64,000 bases of DNA from Megamerina dolium (Eukaryota; Arthropoda; Insecta; Diptera; Megamerinidae), in contig OY978527.1 of assembly GCA_963854835.1 (NCBI GenBank), forward strand, positions 26,679,557-26,743,556, given 5' to 3'. Positions 61,157 to 64,000 of this stretch are shown here, in pieces. The number at the start of each line of letters is the position of its first letter. Position 1 is the stretch's first letter. A model generated the notes under the pieces. It had not been told where the DNA came from. It did not search any database and saw nothing but the letters and a program-made list of their open reading frames with translations. The position numbers and the translations under genes are program-made.

Positions 61157-61781
61157 TATCAGAACTTTTTTGAGGTGTGGTGGTTAAGTTTATGTTCATC
61201 TGTCAACCTCTGTAGAACAAATCGGTCACAGATCTTCCGACAGTCATAAATCTCGGTTAAAATGTAAAAAAAAAATGCTTCAGCCGGCGCACCTAACTAT
61301 TTCTCAATATTCTCACTGAGATTTTGGAGCGATTCATCATATTTTACCCCAGATTTAGAGTGATAAATGCGTTTATGAATTTTAATATACTCTCTGCTGC
61401 TTTGATTTATCAAAATAGCCATTATAAAATGTTCATACATATGCCCACGGATGACGCCAAGGTGTATATTTAATCTATCCCTACACCCTACACTCCGTTT
61501 GTTACACGCAATAAGATATATAACAGATATGAAAAACAATATAAATATATTCGTGATTAAAATCACGGTGTAAGTCGATTCAGCCAGTCTGTCTGTTTGA
61601 TTGCCTGTTCGCACGGTAACTGCCGTGATTATAGAGCAATCGAGCTGATGAATGGTATAAATGATTATTTTCGAATGAAATCGAATGAAAACTATGGATA
61701 CCACACAAATGTATGTTGTTGAACATATTGTAAATTTTTAAACTAATAGGGAAATATATTAAAATATACTAACATTTTGCC
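61157..61781. other. Anonymous DNA, possible repeat-derived
   Basis: No supported gene. The 135-codon minus frame at 61297-61704 has no recognisable domain and overlaps 'gtctgtctgtttgattgc'-type sequence common in dispersed repeats, so I do not call it a gene. Confidence 0.45.
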
Positions 61782-61935
61782 ATATCTTGCCTTTAAGAGT
61801 TCAATGAATTTGAGACAGTTATTTAGAATTTTTATTTAATAATAAAAATTTAACAATAATTTATTAAATTTTTATTATTAAATAAAAATTCTAAATAACT
61901 GTCTCAAATTCATTGAACTCTTAAAGGCAAGATAT
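61782..61935. repeat. Perfect 72-bp inverted repeat (hairpin)
   Basis: 61782-61853 is the exact reverse complement of 61864-61935, with a 10-base spacer. The arms begin atatcttgcctttaag and end ...gcaagatat. No transposase, no known terminal motif and no second copy were seen. Confidence 0.96.
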
Positions 61936-63395
61936 AAAATCTAAATTTTCACGACTATAATCTATAGAAAATCCTACCCGCAGAAGACATATTTATCGAA
62001 AATGGTATGAAGCATCTTCCAATATATGTATATATAACAATAGAATTGCAACGGTAGTGAATAAATTGAGAAATGAAGCCACGGAGAACATTCAACCGAT
62101 GTGATATTCAATTCCAAATACAAAACAAATTTTTAAGGAACACAATTCCAGCAAACGTCAACAATATTTTATAAAATATAAATAAAAAATATATATAAAT
62201 AATAATAATATTAGTTTTTTTTTTATGAGACCATAAACCTAAATTATGTCTTTTCATTTTTGTTCACATACAAATGTGTTCATTTATATCATATAATATA
62301 TTTGGTATGAGTATTAGTAACTCTTCTACTAGGCATGACAAATTTTTATAATCATTTTTATGATAATCTATTATCATTCATTTATTTCATAATAATGTAA
62401 ATACACGGAAAATCTTAATATATTCTCACAAGGCAATACCTGTATAATTTACTAAGAAGCATGGCACCGACTTGGATGTAATTACATATTAAGGAGAATT
62501 ATAGAAGTATTCTAAGTACTTAAGTGAAACAATTGGATATTACACAACATAGACGGCTTAATTCGAACTTCCACTTGGACAAGGTACTTATGAAAGCCCC
62601 ATTGGATTTTTTAGCCATACAGCAAACTTTTTAGTAGATATTGGAGACCCAAACTCGTTGTGTGGACTCTACACTGTATTGGTTAGACTTGTTGTGATCT
62701 ATGCATCTCTGATGTGCTTGCCGAATATTTTTCAATTCTTCGAAAATCATTCTTCTTACAAAATTACAAAATTCCACAAACTATAAATTTAAACCTGTAT
62801 TTTGACTGCTGTGCCGATACATAATCGATCTTATTCCACTGAACAACTTGTTTGTCAGTTCTTTCACGTAAAAAATACTTTATTATACAAATTCATCAAT
62901 GAGGACTTGACGATCCAATTTTTGCTAAGGAAAAAAATTGCGAGTTACTTTTCCACCAGCGCATGAATGAAAATATCAGTTGCAGTGCATAAATGTCTGC
63001 GGTCTTTAGTCTGAACACTAGTGCCGCCATTCCTCTCGTTTTCTGTTGAAGTGTATTACATACATAGTAAACGGAGTCGCGAATATAAGTTTGCAGTTAA
63101 ATCGTTTGGAAGATTACTTTGAGAGAATTTTAGGGTCATAATGACCCATCATAACTTTTTTATATATTACTCGATTCTAAACTGTGGTAAATGGTTGCAA
63201 TTATAATTTGGAGTACTGTATATTTTAATCAGATATTTTTACTCTAGAAAGAAATACATTGCTTACTGAATCGATTATGAAGAACTGAATGTTATGAAGA
63301 GTAATGTTTTAAACACCTCCTGAAGTGAAGTCTTCCTCCCAGGGCAACCATTTTTGGCACATGCATTAAAATTGTAAAGAAACCGAAATTTCTTC
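61936..63395. other. Anonymous AT-rich DNA
   Basis: No supported gene. AAT-rich simple sequence near 62180-62225. Confidence 0.45.
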
Positions 63396-63675
63396 GGCAG
63401 TGGGTAAGTCACGCCGACTATTTAATGTAGCTCCTACACAAACTCCCATTAAAAAAAACTTTTTTTTTCAACCAACTATACTTGACACGCAGATTAATAT
63501 TGTAAGGGAAAAAAAGCCAAAGTTGCGGAATTTTTAAATATTTTAAACCGACATAATTTAGTTCAAGAATAGCAGTATTTGGAAACTATATTAGTGTTGT
63601 AAGAGCAATATTTATAGAGGACTATGGCCGACTCACGTCCCCAACTTAATGTATCTCCCATAAGAAGTTACTGCT
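63396..63675 (-). repeat. Diverged fragment of the composite 'TTATACCCTGCA' repeat, copy E
   Basis: gtaagtcacgccgactattt and gtagctcctacaca parallel gtaagccacgcccactttt and atagctcccatac in copy C. A second sub-repeat (gactcacgtcc...gtatctcccat) follows ~230 bp later. Neither end of the element is present. Much older than copies B-D. Confidence 0.6.
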
Positions 63676-64000
63676 ACGATGCGCTCTTGAAAAATTGATT
63701 CATATTGCAGTTGCTGAAAGTTCACTAAAAAAGGGGGCATATCTGTATTGTGATATAGTACCTTTATATCTTTACTGACTGCTTTACGTAGTTATATGCT
63801 ACTTTAATCCTTTAAGATTATATTCTAAAATTAATTTACTGGTTAAAAACATAGGCGTAATTATACAACTCTCTGTGTGTAAAATACAAGGTCGTTCAAG
63901 CCTGAATGTATGGACATTTTTTTATCTATACCTAGCATTCTAGCATCAATCTATTTGTACCTATAATCATTTCGAAAGGTTTTTGTTTCGGTTTCAGAGA
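63676..64000. other. Anonymous AT-rich DNA
   Basis: Nothing recognised. The window ends here. Confidence 0.5.

Noticed and set aside
61297..61704. 135-codon minus-strand frame
   Set aside because: No recognised domain and overlaps repeat-like GTCTGTCTG sequence.

Overview
This window is AT-rich, intron-scale animal DNA that is dense in transposable elements. I found no host protein-coding gene, rRNA or genuine tRNA gene. The element mix points to a higher fly: several mariner types, an LOA/I-group LINE with RNase H, an RTE-type LINE of the kind often mis-annotated as 'craniofacial development protein 2-like', a tRNA-derived SINE and a piggyBac derivative. A tephritid fruit fly would fit, but that is inference from the element mix only.

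Layout: 772-6133 is an end-to-end LOA-like LINE with a 13-bp target-site duplication (TSD) and a decayed ORF1 and ORF2. Its first ~105 nt fold like an HDV-type self-cleaving ribozyme whose predicted cut falls exactly on the insertion boundary. A decayed mariner lies at 7367-8608, a SINE at 9002-9373, and a second mariner type at ~10660-11651. A 16-bp tandem array covers 11797-12010. The 12-33 kb stretch is mostly anonymous, with a second SINE (17000-17334), one copy of a composite 'TTATACCCTGCA' repeat (18857-20174) carrying two adjacent perfect palindromes, a dead Tc1/mariner-superfamily element (27443-28657) and a third SINE (30315-30673).

33.1-43 kb is a nested cluster. It holds three more composite repeats, built from ~150-bp sub-repeats with copy-to-copy differences in unit number. 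It also holds an internally deleted mariner that received a 49-bp LOA 3' end, a mariner split by a composite repeat, and a short internally deleted mariner. 42965-46340 (minus) is a nearly complete RTE-type LINE with an 18-bp perfect TSD, broken by an 11-bp tandem duplication. A truncated second copy (48123-49053), a fourth SINE and two LOA-like 3' fragments follow. At 57.5-58.8 kb a piggyBac-type element sits at a TTAA inside a LOA-like RNase H remnant. A fifth SINE (60784-61142) and a perfect 72-bp inverted repeat (61782-61935) close the window.

How the parts relate: the autonomous elements look inactivated here, while their short partners (SINEs, internally deleted mariners, composite repeats, the piggyBac derivative) depended on proteins supplied from elsewhere. 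The SINE and the RTE-type LINE share a short 3'-terminal sequence, which suggests the LINE may have mobilised the SINE.
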